NCBI RefSeq assembly: GCF_003458715.1
Contig: NZ_QRVI01000002.1
Coordinates: 62,001-126,000, forward strand
Source of the DNA: Eubacterium sp. AF22-8LB
GTDB lineage: Bacteria > Bacillota_I > Bacilli_A > Erysipelotrichales > Erysipelotrichaceae
DNA: 64,000 nucleotides
Direction of reading: 5' to 3'
In this document: in pieces, positions 9,285-17,586 of the stretch
Numbering within the stretch: the stretch's first letter is position 1
How the letters are laid out: every line of letters begins with the position of its first letter
Made by a program: the position numbers and the translations under genes
The notes under the pieces: generated by a model
The model's input: the letters and a program-made list of their open reading frames with translations, nothing else
Database searches by the model: none
What the model was told of the DNA's origin: nothing

Positions 9285-10139
9285 TTAAATGTGATTTTTC
9301 TTAGTGTTCCAAGTACCGATGACTTCATTAACTGTTGATACCGTTACAAATGCTTCAATATCACTCTCTTGAAGATAATATAGTAATTTTTTATATTCAT
9401 TTGTAGCCATGATTGTGACAAGCTCTGTATGTTCTGTCTTATCATAACCACCTTTTGCGGAATATAAAGTAACACCACGCTTTAATGTGTTCATAATATA
9501 ATCTTGAATGACTTCATATTCTTTGGATAAGATACAAATCTTCTTTTTCTTATTAAAACCATCAATAAAATAATCTACAGCTTGACCATTGGCTAGTGTT
9601 GCCAATGCACCAACCACTAAAGCACCAATATCATATACAATTAGACTTGTTGTACAAATGAGTAGACCGACTAATGTACAAGCTTTGCCTAAATCCATAT
9701 GTGTATATTTATTTACAATTTTCGCGATGATATCCGTTCCACCACTTGATGCGTTTACACGGAATAGAATGGTCTGTCCAAAAGCTAAAATTAATATATA
9801 TGTAGCCATGTCAAAAACAGCATTTTGTGTTAAAGAGATATTATTTGGATAGACTCTTTCAAATACAGCCAGAAATAAAGGCAATAATAAAGAGGCATAA
9901 ATCGTTTTTGCCCCAAATTCCTTTCCAATTAGAACAATACCTAAAATCAACAATAATGTGTTGATCACAAAGGTAAGGGTAGAAATAGATAAGCTTGTGA
10001 TTTTAGCTAAAACCATAGCTAAACCGGTAACACTTCCAGTGATAACTTGACTTGGAATCAAGAAGAAATATATGGCGACACTGATGATAAACATGGCAAG
10101 TGTGATAGTCAAAAAGCTTTTTAATGTATTCGTTTTCAT
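9285..10139 (-). CDS. YitT-family membrane protein (DUF161/DUF2179)
   Basis: A 284-residue protein with five or six membrane segments in the first 190 residues, including the family blocks SSGGTDIIAKI and FLIPSQVITGSVTG. A soluble C-terminal DUF2179 domain follows (RGVTLYSAKGGYDKTE near residue 220). Biochemical function of the family is not settled. The ATG at 10139 follows GGAGG; the longer TTG start at 10154 overlaps that ribosome site and is rejected. It lies downstream of the aro/tyrA genes on the same strand with a 55-bp gap, so it may be partly cotranscribed with them. Confidence 0.85.
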   Translation of the reverse strand: MKTNTLKSFLTITLAMFIISVAIYFFLIPSQVITGSVTGLAMVLAKITSLSISTLTFVINTLLLILGIVLIGKEFGAKTIYASLLLPLFLAVFERVYPNNISLTQNAVFDMATYILILAFGQTILFRVNASSGGTDIIAKIVNKYTHMDLGKACTLVGLLICTTSLIVYDIGALVVGALATLANGQAVDYFIDGFNKKKKICILSKEYEVIQDYIMNTLKRGVTLYSAKGGYDKTEHTELVTIMATNEYKKLLYYLQESDIEAFVTVSTVNEVIGTWNTKKNHI

Positions 10140-10193
10140 TTTCAAAACCTCCAACCTTAATTATGCCAAAAAAAGTGCAAAAAAAGAAGAGGA

Positions 10194-11048
10194 TTATCTC
10201 TTCTTCGCATCGGTTTTATTAAATTTATCTCTACGCTTTGTAGATTGAATGAATAGGCGCTTCATTTCTTGTGTATCTTCTTGTTCTAAAGAATCTCTAA
10301 AGTGAGAAATTGAATCGATAAACTGGTTGATTTCATCTAATAAGATATCTTTATTCATAATGAAGAGTTCAGTCCATAAATCTTCATTGATTTTCGCAAT
10401 ACGCGTTAAATCTCTAAAACTATCTCCTGTATATTCAACAAGATGAGCATTATCATGCGTATTCATTAAGGATACCGCAATGACATGGGTCAACTGAGAT
10501 AAGAATCCAATCATTTTATCATGCTCTTCAATAGATAGAGTACAGATTCTACCAAATTCCATTTTAGTAGCTAAGTCTTTTACGGCTTCAATTGTTTCCT
10601 TTTTATTCTTTTGAGTTGGAACAAGAATAAAGTTAGAACCCTTAAAAATTGACTCATCACTAAATTCAATACCACGAGATTCTCTACCACACATGGGGTG
10701 AATACTCAATAATTCAAGATCTTTGCGTAATACATCTTGAATGGGTTTAACAATATTTGTCTTAACACCACTGATGTCCATTAATAATGAATGTTTAGGA
10801 ATATCATTCTGATAGACTTCGATCCAAGGAAGAATCTTAGTAGGATATAGACAGAAAATAAATGTATCACACTTAGAAATGACATCTAAGGGATTTGTGC
10901 TTCCATCTACAATAATATTTAATTCTTTGGCTTTATCGATTGTTTGCTCAGAAACATCAATACCATAAACATTGTAGTTTAGGTGTGTTAGTTTCTTTGC
11001 AAAGCTTGCTCCCATTAATCCAAGTCCGATAATCGCAATGTTTGTCAT
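10194..11048 (-). CDS. tyrA: prephenate dehydrogenase
   Basis: A 284-residue NAD-dependent enzyme converting prephenate to 4-hydroxyphenylpyruvate for tyrosine synthesis. The Rossmann motif is IIGLGLMGASFAKKL at residues 5-19. SIHPMCGRES holds the conserved active-site histidine region, and DISGVKTN is a further family block. No C-terminal ACT domain is present, so it is the short type. Its start overlaps the aroA stop by 4 bp. Last of the four aromatic genes. Confidence 0.9.
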   Translation of the reverse strand: MTNIAIIGLGLMGASFAKKLTHLNYNVYGIDVSEQTIDKAKELNIIVDGSTNPLDVISKCDTFIFCLYPTKILPWIEVYQNDIPKHSLLMDISGVKTNIVKPIQDVLRKDLELLSIHPMCGRESRGIEFSDESIFKGSNFILVPTQKNKKETIEAVKDLATKMEFGRICTLSIEEHDKMIGFLSQLTHVIAVSLMNTHDNAHLVEYTGDSFRDLTRIAKINEDLWTELFIMNKDILLDEINQFIDSISHFRDSLEQEDTQEMKRLFIQSTKRRDKFNKTDAKKR

Positions 11049-12307
11049 AGAATCTCAACCTTTCCGCCTAAGCTTTGAATATCTTCAAAGAAAGTAGGAT
11101 AACTCTTTGTGATGGCTTGGGCATCATCAATAATACATTCTGCATCAGCACATAATCCAAAAACGGTCATTGCCATAACAATGCGGTGATCGTTATGTCC
11201 AAAGATTTCTACTGTACTATCTGATTTATAGTGTTCTTTACCGTGAATTTGAATCGAATCAAATGTAGAAGTAATATCCACACCCCATTTTTTTAGTTCA
11301 GTTTCCATAGCTTCAATGCGATCACTTTCTTTCATGCGTAAACGAGCTGCATTCACAATGTTTGTTTCACCATTTGTGAAACTGGCCAAGACACATAAGA
11401 TTGGACCTAAATCTGGACAGTTGGATAAATCAATGGTTTGTGGTATTGGCTGTTTTTTGGTGAATGTGATCGTGTCCTCTTTACTTGTATAACTAGGAAT
11501 ACAATCTAGAATTGTCTTGTCTCCTTGTTTACTTGACATGTCCATGTTGGAACACGAAAGAGTATTGTTTAAAGTGCCTAATACTGCAAAGAAGGCAAGC
11601 TGAGAAAAGTCTCCTTCTACAGAAACATCTTGTGCTTTATAGTGTTGGTTTCCTTTGATTAAATAAGAGTTTGAACTAGTTTCAATGATTTCAATGCCAA
11701 ATTTAGCTAGCATTTGAATCGTTAAATTTACATAGCTCTTCGATTCATAAGGTTCAGTAATTGTAAGTGTACTATCTTGATTTAATAATGGAAGTACAAA
11801 CATGAAGCCGGTAATAAACTGACTTGAAATATCTCCTTGTACAACATAGTCTTTTGCTTGTAGATTTCCACGTACAATGATTTCTTTATTGGATTGATTA
11901 AATTCAATATTTTGTTCTTTAAATTCATTCGCATATACATCCATAGGTCTTTGAAGCAATCTTCCTTGACCTAAAAATTTAACTTTGGCATTTGTACATG
12001 CAGCAAGTGGAATCAAGAAACGCAAAGTAGAACCAGATTCATTGGCATTACATGTAATATTTCCTTCTTGTTTAAAGAGATTTGTGCCGATTACTTCATA
12101 TGTAGTTTCATCCAATTGTTTGATTTTGGCACCCAAGGCCTTCATGCAGCCAACGGTTGCCTCAATATCCTTTGAGTTTGTGACATTAGAAACAATACTT
12201 GTACCATCACTAAGTGAGGCGCAAATTAAAGCTCTATGCGCCATCGATTTGGATGCAGGTATTTTTATGTTTCCACTTACTTTACTTGGTGTTACTTTTA
12301 CTTTCAT
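11045..12307 (-). CDS. aroA: 3-phosphoshikimate 1-carboxyvinyltransferase (EPSP synthase)
   Basis: A 420-residue enzyme joining PEP and shikimate-3-phosphate. Visible signatures are KSMAHRALICASLSDG near residue 19, the first PROSITE-type block NESGSTLRFLIPLAA near residue 89, and the second block RMKESDRIEAME near residue 325. Length is normal (about 420-430). It is coupled to both neighbours by short overlaps within aroB-aroC-aroA-tyrA. NESGSTLRF differs from the class I NAGTAMRP motif, suggesting a class II-like enzyme. Confidence 0.93.
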   Translation of the reverse strand: MKVKVTPSKVSGNIKIPASKSMAHRALICASLSDGTSIVSNVTNSKDIEATVGCMKALGAKIKQLDETTYEVIGTNLFKQEGNITCNANESGSTLRFLIPLAACTNAKVKFLGQGRLLQRPMDVYANEFKEQNIEFNQSNKEIIVRGNLQAKDYVVQGDISSQFITGFMFVLPLLNQDSTLTITEPYESKSYVNLTIQMLAKFGIEIIETSSNSYLIKGNQHYKAQDVSVEGDFSQLAFFAVLGTLNNTLSCSNMDMSSKQGDKTILDCIPSYTSKEDTITFTKKQPIPQTIDLSNCPDLGPILCVLASFTNGETNIVNAARLRMKESDRIEAMETELKKWGVDITSTFDSIQIHGKEHYKSDSTVEIFGHNDHRIVMAMTVFGLCADAECIIDDAQAITKSYPTFFEDIQSLGGKVEIL

Positions 12308-13413
12308 TCAAAATCCCCCTGAAGTGGCTTAATGGCAAGCCTTGACATATATAAATCTAATAAACCAAACGCAACCACACTATCGACTACAATTCTTGCA
12401 CGATGTAAGATGCATGGGTCGTGTCTTCCTTGAATTTGTAGATCAACATTTTCTTTTGAAAGATAATCCACAGATTCTTGCGTTTTAAAAATTGATGGTG
12501 TTGGCTTAATACAAGTGTGAATCAAAATCGGCATACCATTTGTGATACCACCATTGATTCCGGCATTGTTGTTGGTTTTTGTTTCAATTTTATCATTAAA
12601 ACGGAACGCATCATTAGCTTGAGATCCTTTTAGTTTCGCAAAGCCAAATCCTTCACCAAAGGAAACGCCTTTTACGGCTGGTACAGAGAAAATTAAGTGA
12701 GACAAAATACTTTCCACAGAATCAAAGAAAGGTTCTCCTAGTCCTGCAGGAAGACCTATAACTGCGGTTTCTAAAATACCACCTAACGAATCACCTTCAG
12801 CGGCGGCTTTTTCGATTTCTTGAATCATTTGATCTTTAATTTGATCGTCAATAACCGCAAATGTTTTCTCGTTGACTTCAATAATTTGTTTTTCTAGAAT
12901 ACTCGAGTTTTGACTAAAAGAAATATCCGAAAGGGTGTATAAGTTTTCGATGTGAGATCCAATCACAATACCCTGTGATTTAAGAATCTGTCTACAAATA
13001 CTACCAGCTGCGACAATGCATGCGGTAAGTCTTCCAGAAAAGTGTCCACCACCACGATAGTCTTGGTAGCCATTGTATTTTTCAAAGGCTGTAAAATCAG
13101 CATGTCCAGGACGTAATCTGCCATGAAAAGCAGAATAGTCTTTTGATTTAGTATTTTGGTTTTCAATAATAATCGTTAATGCCGTTCCTGTTGTATAGCC
13201 ATTATACATTCCAGAAATAACATGAACTTCATCCGCTTCATGTCTTTGTGTTGAAATCTTTCCTGTTGCCTTACGCTTATCCATGTCAGCTTTGATTTGT
13301 TCCATATCCACTTGAAAGCCTGCAGGAAGACCATCTAATGTGATACCGATGGCTGGACCATGGCTTTCGCCAAATAAAGTCCAAGATATATTTGTACCGA
13401 AGTTATTTTTCAT
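12304..13413 (-). CDS. aroC: chorismate synthase
   Basis: A 369-residue flavin-dependent enzyme forming chorismate from EPSP, the last shared step of aromatic synthesis. Signatures are GESHGPAIG near residue 14, RPGHADFTAFEKYNGYQDYRGGG near residues 103-125, and the C-terminal RHDPCILHRA. It overlaps aroB upstream by 11 bp and aroA downstream by 4 bp, so translation of the operon is tightly coupled. Confidence 0.95.
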   Translation of the reverse strand: MKNNFGTNISWTLFGESHGPAIGITLDGLPAGFQVDMEQIKADMDKRKATGKISTQRHEADEVHVISGMYNGYTTGTALTIIIENQNTKSKDYSAFHGRLRPGHADFTAFEKYNGYQDYRGGGHFSGRLTACIVAAGSICRQILKSQGIVIGSHIENLYTLSDISFSQNSSILEKQIIEVNEKTFAVIDDQIKDQMIQEIEKAAAEGDSLGGILETAVIGLPAGLGEPFFDSVESILSHLIFSVPAVKGVSFGEGFGFAKLKGSQANDAFRFNDKIETKTNNNAGINGGITNGMPILIHTCIKPTPSIFKTQESVDYLSKENVDLQIQGRHDPCILHRARIVVDSVVAFGLLDLYMSRLAIKPLQGDFE

Positions 13414-14416
13414 ACGGGCCTCTTTCTAATATTTCTTGTATTTCTTCAAAAGAAAGTTCTTTGATGATATAAGAACCAGATTGTTCAACTAAAATAGTAG
13501 ATACTGTGTTATGACTGCTTTTCTTATCATGAGTCACATATTCTAATAATGTGGAAGTATCATAGTCAGGTACTTGAGGTAGATCTAGCTTTTTATATAT
13601 ATTTAATACGCGATTTTTTAAGGCTTCATCTTCAATAAAGAATAACATACCCATCGCAACACATTCTCCATGAAGGTATGTATTTAATCCATATGCGGAT
13701 TCAATGGCGTGTCCAATGGTATGTCCAAAATTTAATATTTTTCTAAGATTACTTTCTCTTTCATCTTGTTGAACAACATCACGCTTTAATTCAATCGAAC
13801 GCGTAATAATCGCATCGATATCTAATGTGTCTTGTTCAAATAAAGAGACTAAGTGATCATCTAAAATCAAACCCATTTTTAAGGCTTCACAAAGACCGTT
13901 GTGTTGTTGGCGAAGAGAAAGTGTTGATAATACGTTTGGATCGATGATAACGGTTTTAGGTTGCCAAAAAGCACCTACAATATTTTTATAGGAACCCATA
14001 TCAATGGCTACTTTTCCACCTACACTGGAATCAACTTGGCTTAATACGGTTGTAGGGATGTTGTAGAAATCAATGCCACGCATATAGCTAGCAGCTACAA
14101 AGCCGGCAAGATCTCCGACAACGCCTCCGCCTACCGCAATAATTGCATCTTTTCGAGACATGTTGTGTTGAATCATTTCTTCTAAAAGATGTTTATATTG
14201 GTCGAAGCATTTGGATGGCTCTCCTTGTGGTATTGTGCATACAAAAGAATCTGGACATTGTTCTTTGACAGTATTGACCCATTTTTCAGGTACACCTGTA
14301 TCTGTGATAAGCGCAATCTTTCTTGATACAGGAATATATTCATGTACTTTTTGAATTGCGTTTCTTTCAATATATATTGGATATGAATGATTTTGTAAAT
14401 CGACATTTAGCTTCAT
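13403..14416 (-). CDS. aroB: 3-dehydroquinate synthase
   Basis: A 337-residue enzyme making 3-dehydroquinate from DAHP, needing NAD+ and a divalent metal. The dinucleotide motif is VGGGVVGDLAGFVAASYMRG near residue 92, followed by PTTVLSQVDSSVGGK. Metal-binding histidines are visible in NFGHTIGHAIE and YLHGECVAMG. It is the first gene of the minus-strand operon, with an AAAGGAG ribosome site and a divergent intergenic promoter region shared with the HD gene. Confidence 0.93.
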   Translation of the reverse strand: MKLNVDLQNHSYPIYIERNAIQKVHEYIPVSRKIALITDTGVPEKWVNTVKEQCPDSFVCTIPQGEPSKCFDQYKHLLEEMIQHNMSRKDAIIAVGGGVVGDLAGFVAASYMRGIDFYNIPTTVLSQVDSSVGGKVAIDMGSYKNIVGAFWQPKTVIIDPNVLSTLSLRQQHNGLCEALKMGLILDDHLVSLFEQDTLDIDAIITRSIELKRDVVQQDERESNLRKILNFGHTIGHAIESAYGLNTYLHGECVAMGMLFFIEDEALKNRVLNIYKKLDLPQVPDYDTSTLLEYVTHDKKSSHNTVSTILVEQSGSYIIKELSFEEIQEILERGPYEK

Positions 14417-14460
14417 AATAAAAAACTCCTTTCGTATATCATACCATGAACACGGATCTT

Positions 14461-14492
14461 TTTCAGAAAATTTCTGAAAGAAATAGTATAAT
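14461..14492 (+). promoter_or_regulatory. palindrome and -10 box of an apparently leaderless HD gene
   Basis: TTTCAGAAA-A-TTTCTGAAA (14461-14479) is a perfect inverted repeat with 9-bp arms. TATAAT follows at 14487-14492, only 6 nt before the ATG at 14499. No ribosome site is visible, so the transcript would start at or next to the ATG. The palindrome covers the expected -35 position and may be an operator. Confidence 0.45.
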
Positions 14493-14498
14493 AAATTT

Positions 14499-15107
14499 AT
14501 GGAAAACTTAGTTAAAGCTCAAGACTATTTGAAATCGAAAATAAAGGATACGTATCGTTTGGCGCATTCATATCGTGTCGCAAATATTGGAAAGGAAATT
14601 GCTGAAAAAGAAGGGTTGAATGTAGAAGATTTAATGATTGCGTGTTTGTTGCATGATGTAAGCTATTGTACACTTTTTAAAACACAAGATGAGTGGCAAA
14701 ATCATGGAAGGGTATCTAGTAAAATGGTGCGTGAATTTTTGGAATCGATTGACTATTCGAAAGAGCGTATTCAGAATATATGTTATGCCATTGCGATTCA
14801 CGTAGATTTAAAAGCGGATTTTGATGGGGAATATAATGCGTTTACATTGAGTGTACAAGAAGCGGATAATATTGATCGTGTAGGTGCATATCGTCTATAT
14901 GAAACGTTAGAAACTGTACAATTTAGTAAACAACCCCTCGATGTACAAATACAGTATGTGGATTCAATGCTTCAAACATTGAATGAATATGCTTCTTATG
15001 AGTGTACAACCCCAACGGCACAAGCATTGTGGTTGGATCGTATTCAATTTCAATTGGATTACTTTGAGCGTTTAAAAGATCAATTAAAAATATCCACAGC
15101 CTTATAA
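14499..15107 (+). CDS. HD-domain phosphohydrolase
   Basis: A 202-residue protein with the HD metal-binding pattern: a histidine in RLAHSYRVANIG, the HD pair in CLLHDVSY near residue 50, HGRVSSKMV near residue 70, and an aspartate in EADNIDRVGAYR. HD proteins of this size hydrolyse phosphate esters, often of nucleotides; the substrate is not readable from sequence. The gene is divergent from aroB and converges with a minus-strand hydrolase gene, their stop codons overlapping inside a shared hairpin. Confidence 0.8.
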   Translation: MENLVKAQDYLKSKIKDTYRLAHSYRVANIGKEIAEKEGLNVEDLMIACLLHDVSYCTLFKTQDEWQNHGRVSSKMVREFLESIDYSKERIQNICYAIAIHVDLKADFDGEYNAFTLSVQEADNIDRVGAYRLYETLETVQFSKQPLDVQIQYVDSMLQTLNEYASYECTTPTAQALWLDRIQFQLDYFERLKDQLKISTAL

Positions 15108-15116
15108 GCTGTGGAT
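15092..15116. terminator. terminator hairpin shared by convergent genes
   Basis: ATCCACAGC, 7-nt loop, GCTGTGGAT. The stop codons of both convergent genes fall inside the hairpin. The T-run is on the minus strand, so it chiefly serves the 15102-15629 gene. Confidence 0.75.
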
Positions 15117-15629
15117 AAATGTTTCTACACGATGCATGATTTGTTTTAAATTCTCAATATCGGTTTGAATATTTCCTGTTTCTAAGGAATGATTTCCATC
15201 AACAATACTATGAAATTCAATCAAGTGATAAATACAATATTGTTCGATTTTATCATAGTTAGCCCACTGATCCTTGGTTCCAGAATAGACTAAATCTTTT
15301 TGTTGAAGATATTCCAAAGTAAAATCTAATGGTGTGAAATAGATATTGGCAGTTAACTTATATTCATGGGCAAGCTTAGCTGCGCAATAAGTACCTATAC
15401 TTTTTGAGATGAGAAGAATGGAATCATATGTGCTTAAATCCATTTTTTCAATTTGATTTTTGGCTTGTTTATACGCCTCATCTTTAGATTTATTTAAATC
15501 AAAGTCTAGGTTTTTAAAATGAATTTCTTTGATCTCATAATCCATATTCTTTAATATCTTCTTTGAATAATATAGTAATGGTTTATCAGTGTGATATCCA
15601 ATTCCTGGAAATAATATAGCGAGTTTCAT
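15102..15629 (-). CDS. alpha/beta-hydrolase-like protein
   Basis: A 175-residue soluble protein. It opens with a hydrophobic strand and loop (LAILFPGIGYHTD) and has LLISKSIGTYCAAKLA near residue 73, resembling the nucleophile elbow of small alpha/beta hydrolases (GxSxG with the first glycine replaced). NHSLETGN near residue 150 could supply the catalytic histidine. The substrate is unknown. Assignment is from motif pattern, so moderate. Confidence 0.6.
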   Translation of the reverse strand: MKLAILFPGIGYHTDKPLLYYSKKILKNMDYEIKEIHFKNLDFDLNKSKDEAYKQAKNQIEKMDLSTYDSILLISKSIGTYCAAKLAHEYKLTANIYFTPLDFTLEYLQQKDLVYSGTKDQWANYDKIEQYCIYHLIEFHSIVDGNHSLETGNIQTDIENLKQIMHRVETFIHSL

Positions 15630-15644
15630 GCTTTTAGTATAGGA

Positions 15645-15938
15645 TTATTCATCTAAATTATCAATCGCATATTGTGTAGCTTCTGCATCAAACTTTTCTC
15701 CATATTCAGAAGTCAATTGATCATAGATTCTTTGTTTGGACATGTGCATCATTTTATTGTAATTTTCAGCTTTATGCAGTGCATTACGATACTCTTTTGG
15801 AACACTTGTATCTTCCTTTGTTTCTACTATTTTTTCTTTTGTTTCTTTAGTCTTTGTCTCTTCATTACTCGTTGTTGAACATGCGACAGCCGATAAGACA
15901 ATAACGGCCCCTAAAAATACTTTTAAACCCTTTTTAAA
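15645..15938 (-). CDS. small lipoprotein with no canonical start codon
   Basis: On the minus strand an open frame reads KKGLKVFLGAVIVLSAVACS..., a lipoprotein signal with lipobox SAVAC, then a Lys/Glu/Thr-rich linker and a helical domain of about 55 residues containing RIYDQLTSEYG. It would be anchored by a diacylglyceryl cysteine outside the cell. An AAGGAG ribosome site is correctly placed, but the codon where ATG is expected reads TTT (15936-15938), and no ATG, GTG or TTG is in frame before the signal peptide. Either the start was mutated, a rare start is used, or there is a base error. Function is unknown. Confidence 0.5.
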   Translation of the reverse strand, partial: FKKGLKVFLGAVIVLSAVACSTTSNEETKTKETKEKIVETKEDTSVPKEYRNALHKAENYNKMMHMSKQRIYDQLTSEYGEKFDAEATQYAIDNLDE

Positions 15939-16008
15939 ATATACTCCTTATTCTTTTTCTTTAGTATAAGAAAAATATAAAGAGGTTTGGTATGCCACGA
16001 GCATACAT

Positions 16009-16977
16009 TTAAATTAGGGAATCAATCCATACGAAAAATTCAATGTTTATAATTGTGAATATAAAGTAGATAATAAAGTATAAAATAAACCAAGGTATTT
16101 TTGTAAAATGCTTGTGAAACAGATTCTTGTTGTAGTAAAGGAATAAGCCAAAATACATGAAGGTAAAACAACTGATTTTATTGATTGTACTATTTTTAAT
16201 TGGGTCACCAGGTTGCATATCCACTGTCACCATAAACATAAATGCAATCCAGGCAAGACTAATCATCTTGGATTTGAATGTATCGTTATTAATAGCTGGA
16301 ATTATAACTTGTTTTTGTTGGATAGCTAAATCCATCTCTTTCACAGATTTATAGCGGTTTTTATAATCCAATTGTGTTGCCTTTAAAATGATTTGTTTTA
16401 AATCAAAAGGAATATTGTTTTGATGCTCTAAAGAACCATTCAATAAGTAATTCATTAATTTGCCCAATGCATAAATATCTGTTTGTGGATTGGATTGTTG
16501 AAAACCAAATTGTTCAGGTGCTGCATAACCAACACTTCCTAAAATAAGGGTATCTTTACTTTTTCTTGAATCTAAAAAACGTGCAATCCCAAAATCAAGT
16601 AGAGTCACCTTATTATTGTGATAGATAATATTTTCTGGTTTTATGTCACGATGGATAATAGGTGGATTCAACTTGTGTAATGTATCTAAGCACTCACATA
16701 GTTGATGCATAATATTTCTTACATCTTCTTTTGAAAGAATTTGTTGATCCAAGGTGTTTCCTTCTATGTATTCTTCTAATAGAGTTAATTGATTGTCATT
16801 TTCTTGGACCACAAATATTTTAGGTAAGTATGGATTCTTTATCTTTTGAAGTGTTTGATAAAGAATTTTATCATAATAATTTAATTCTTTCTGGATATAT
16901 TTAGTGTGCGTTGTTTCATGTTCAATTAATGAAATGGTTTTATCATTATCTTGTTTAATTATTTGTAAAGTCTTCAT
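16009..16977 (-). CDS. membrane-anchored Ser/Thr protein kinase
   Basis: A 322-residue Hanks-type kinase. The catalytic loop HRDIKPEN begins at residue 109, DFG at 128-130, and APE at 153-155 followed by DIYALGKLMNYLL. The glycine-rich nucleotide loop is not recognisable: the N-terminus runs straight from a beta-like segment to a lysine near residue 30. Two membrane segments lie at the C-terminus (about 240-265 and 290-315), with no extracellular PASTA repeats, so this is not PrkC. The ATG at 16977 is preferred over a longer frame that would run into the opposing gene. It is divergent from an HTH-like gene that may be its partner or target. Confidence 0.8.
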   Translation of the reverse strand: MKTLQIIKQDNDKTISLIEHETTHTKYIQKELNYYDKILYQTLQKIKNPYLPKIFVVQENDNQLTLLEEYIEGNTLDQQILSKEDVRNIMHQLCECLDTLHKLNPPIIHRDIKPENIIYHNNKVTLLDFGIARFLDSRKSKDTLILGSVGYAAPEQFGFQQSNPQTDIYALGKLMNYLLNGSLEHQNNIPFDLKQIILKATQLDYKNRYKSVKEMDLAIQQKQVIIPAINNDTFKSKMISLAWIAFMFMVTVDMQPGDPIKNSTINKISCFTFMYFGLFLYYNKNLFHKHFTKIPWFILYFIIYFIFTIINIEFFVWIDSLI

Positions 16978-17010
16978 AAATTGCTCTTTCTTGTGTATAT
17001 TATAAGTATT

Positions 17011-17424
17011 ATGGCAGAGACAAATCAATTATTAAAAACAATTCAAGAAACAAAGAGTGATGGATTAAGTACTTTAATGGAAAGTCTAGGTGATTTAACT
17101 TTTTCAGAGTATTTAAACCATATCATTGAAATTAAGCATATGTCTAAGGCGCAAGTTTTATCGAAGACAACGATTCAAAGGAATTATGGGTATCAAATCT
17201 TTGATGGCTCAAAGGTTCCTAATAAAGATAAGGTGATTCAATTAAGTTTAGGCTTAGGATTGGATTTGCGTATGACAAATAACTTATTGTCGCTATCGAA
17301 TAATGGCATGTTGTATCCAAAAGTAAAAAGAGATGCACTATTGATATATTGTATTGAAAATCATAAGAGTGTGTATGAAACCAATGAGTGTTTGATGGAG
17401 TACGGGTTAGAATTGTTGGATTAG
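17011..17424 (+). CDS. HTH-like protein divergent from the kinase
   Basis: A 137-residue soluble protein. The centre (about 40-90) resembles an XRE-type helix-turn-helix: MSKAQVLSKTTIQRNYGYQIFDG then VIQLSLGLGL. The remainder is helical. It has no membrane segment. The ATG at 17011 lies only about 33 bp from the divergent kinase start, so the two share one promoter region. This arrangement suggests a functional pair, with the kinase acting on this protein as an untested possibility. Confidence 0.6.
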   Translation: MAETNQLLKTIQETKSDGLSTLMESLGDLTFSEYLNHIIEIKHMSKAQVLSKTTIQRNYGYQIFDGSKVPNKDKVIQLSLGLGLDLRMTNNLLSLSNNGMLYPKVKRDALLIYCIENHKSVYETNECLMEYGLELLD

Positions 17425-17451
17425 TGATAGATAAATTTCTATCACTTTTTT
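17424..17451 (+). terminator. intrinsic terminator after HTH-like gene
   Basis: GTGATAG, 8-nt loop, CTATCAC and six Ts. The cysK promoter -35 box begins 2 bp later. Confidence 0.88.
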
Positions 17452-17452
17452 G

Positions 17453-17481
17453 TTGACAAGGGGAAGTCAAACTCCTATAAT
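17453..17481 (+). promoter_or_regulatory. consensus sigma-A promoter of cysK
   Basis: TTGACA (17453-17458), 17-bp spacer, TATAAT (17476-17481): an exact match to the vegetative consensus. Transcription should begin near 17488, about 100 nt before cysK, leaving a leader with a hairpin and a short ORF. Confidence 0.9.
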
Positions 17482-17490
17482 GCCTATAAA

Positions 17491-17508
17491 GTTACTAGGA
17501 ATAGTAAC
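17491..17508 (+). promoter_or_regulatory. inverted repeat at the cysK transcription start
   Basis: GTTACTA-ggaa-TAGTAAC, perfect 7-bp arms at about +3 to +20. It could be an operator for the nearby Rrf2-type regulator or a 5' mRNA hairpin next to the leader ribosome site. TTACTAGG recurs in the regulator's own promoter region at 17492-17499 and 21417-21424. Confidence 0.55.
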
Positions 17509-17522
17509 CGGAGGTACTGATT

Positions 17523-17555
17523 ATGAAGCGATGTTGTAGCTGTTTAAATGAATAA
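17523..17555 (+). CDS. cysteine-rich leader peptide (MKRCCSCLNE) upstream of cysK
   Basis: A ten-codon ORF, M-K-R-C-C-S-C-L-N-E-stop, with its own GGAGGT ribosome site (17510-17515) 7 nt upstream, inside the cysK 5' leader. Three of ten codons are cysteine, all TGT, within four positions. Such density of the end-product amino acid directly before its biosynthetic gene is the hallmark of ribosome-mediated attenuation. The stop lies 31 nt before the cysK ATG and just ahead of a small hairpin next to the cysK ribosome site. The peptide is probably not functional itself; translation speed over the Cys codons is the likely signal. Confidence 0.7.
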   Translation: MKRCCSCLNE

Positions 17556-17557
17556 TA

Positions 17558-17571
17558 TTGAATTTGTTCAA
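17558..17571 (+). promoter_or_regulatory. small hairpin next to the cysK ribosome site
   Basis: TTGAA, loop TTTG, TTCAA, ending 1 nt before AGGAGG (17573-17578). It starts 2 nt after the leader ORF stop, so a ribosome at the stop or at the Cys codons would cover or expose it differently. Confidence 0.4.
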
Positions 17572-17586
17572 CAGGAGGAAAAGAAA

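Noticed and set aside
15672..15878. A 68-residue cysteine- and phenylalanine-rich + strand ORF
   Set aside because: It is antisense to the lipoprotein frame; its odd composition follows from the Lys/Glu-rich linker on the other strand, and it has no ribosome site.
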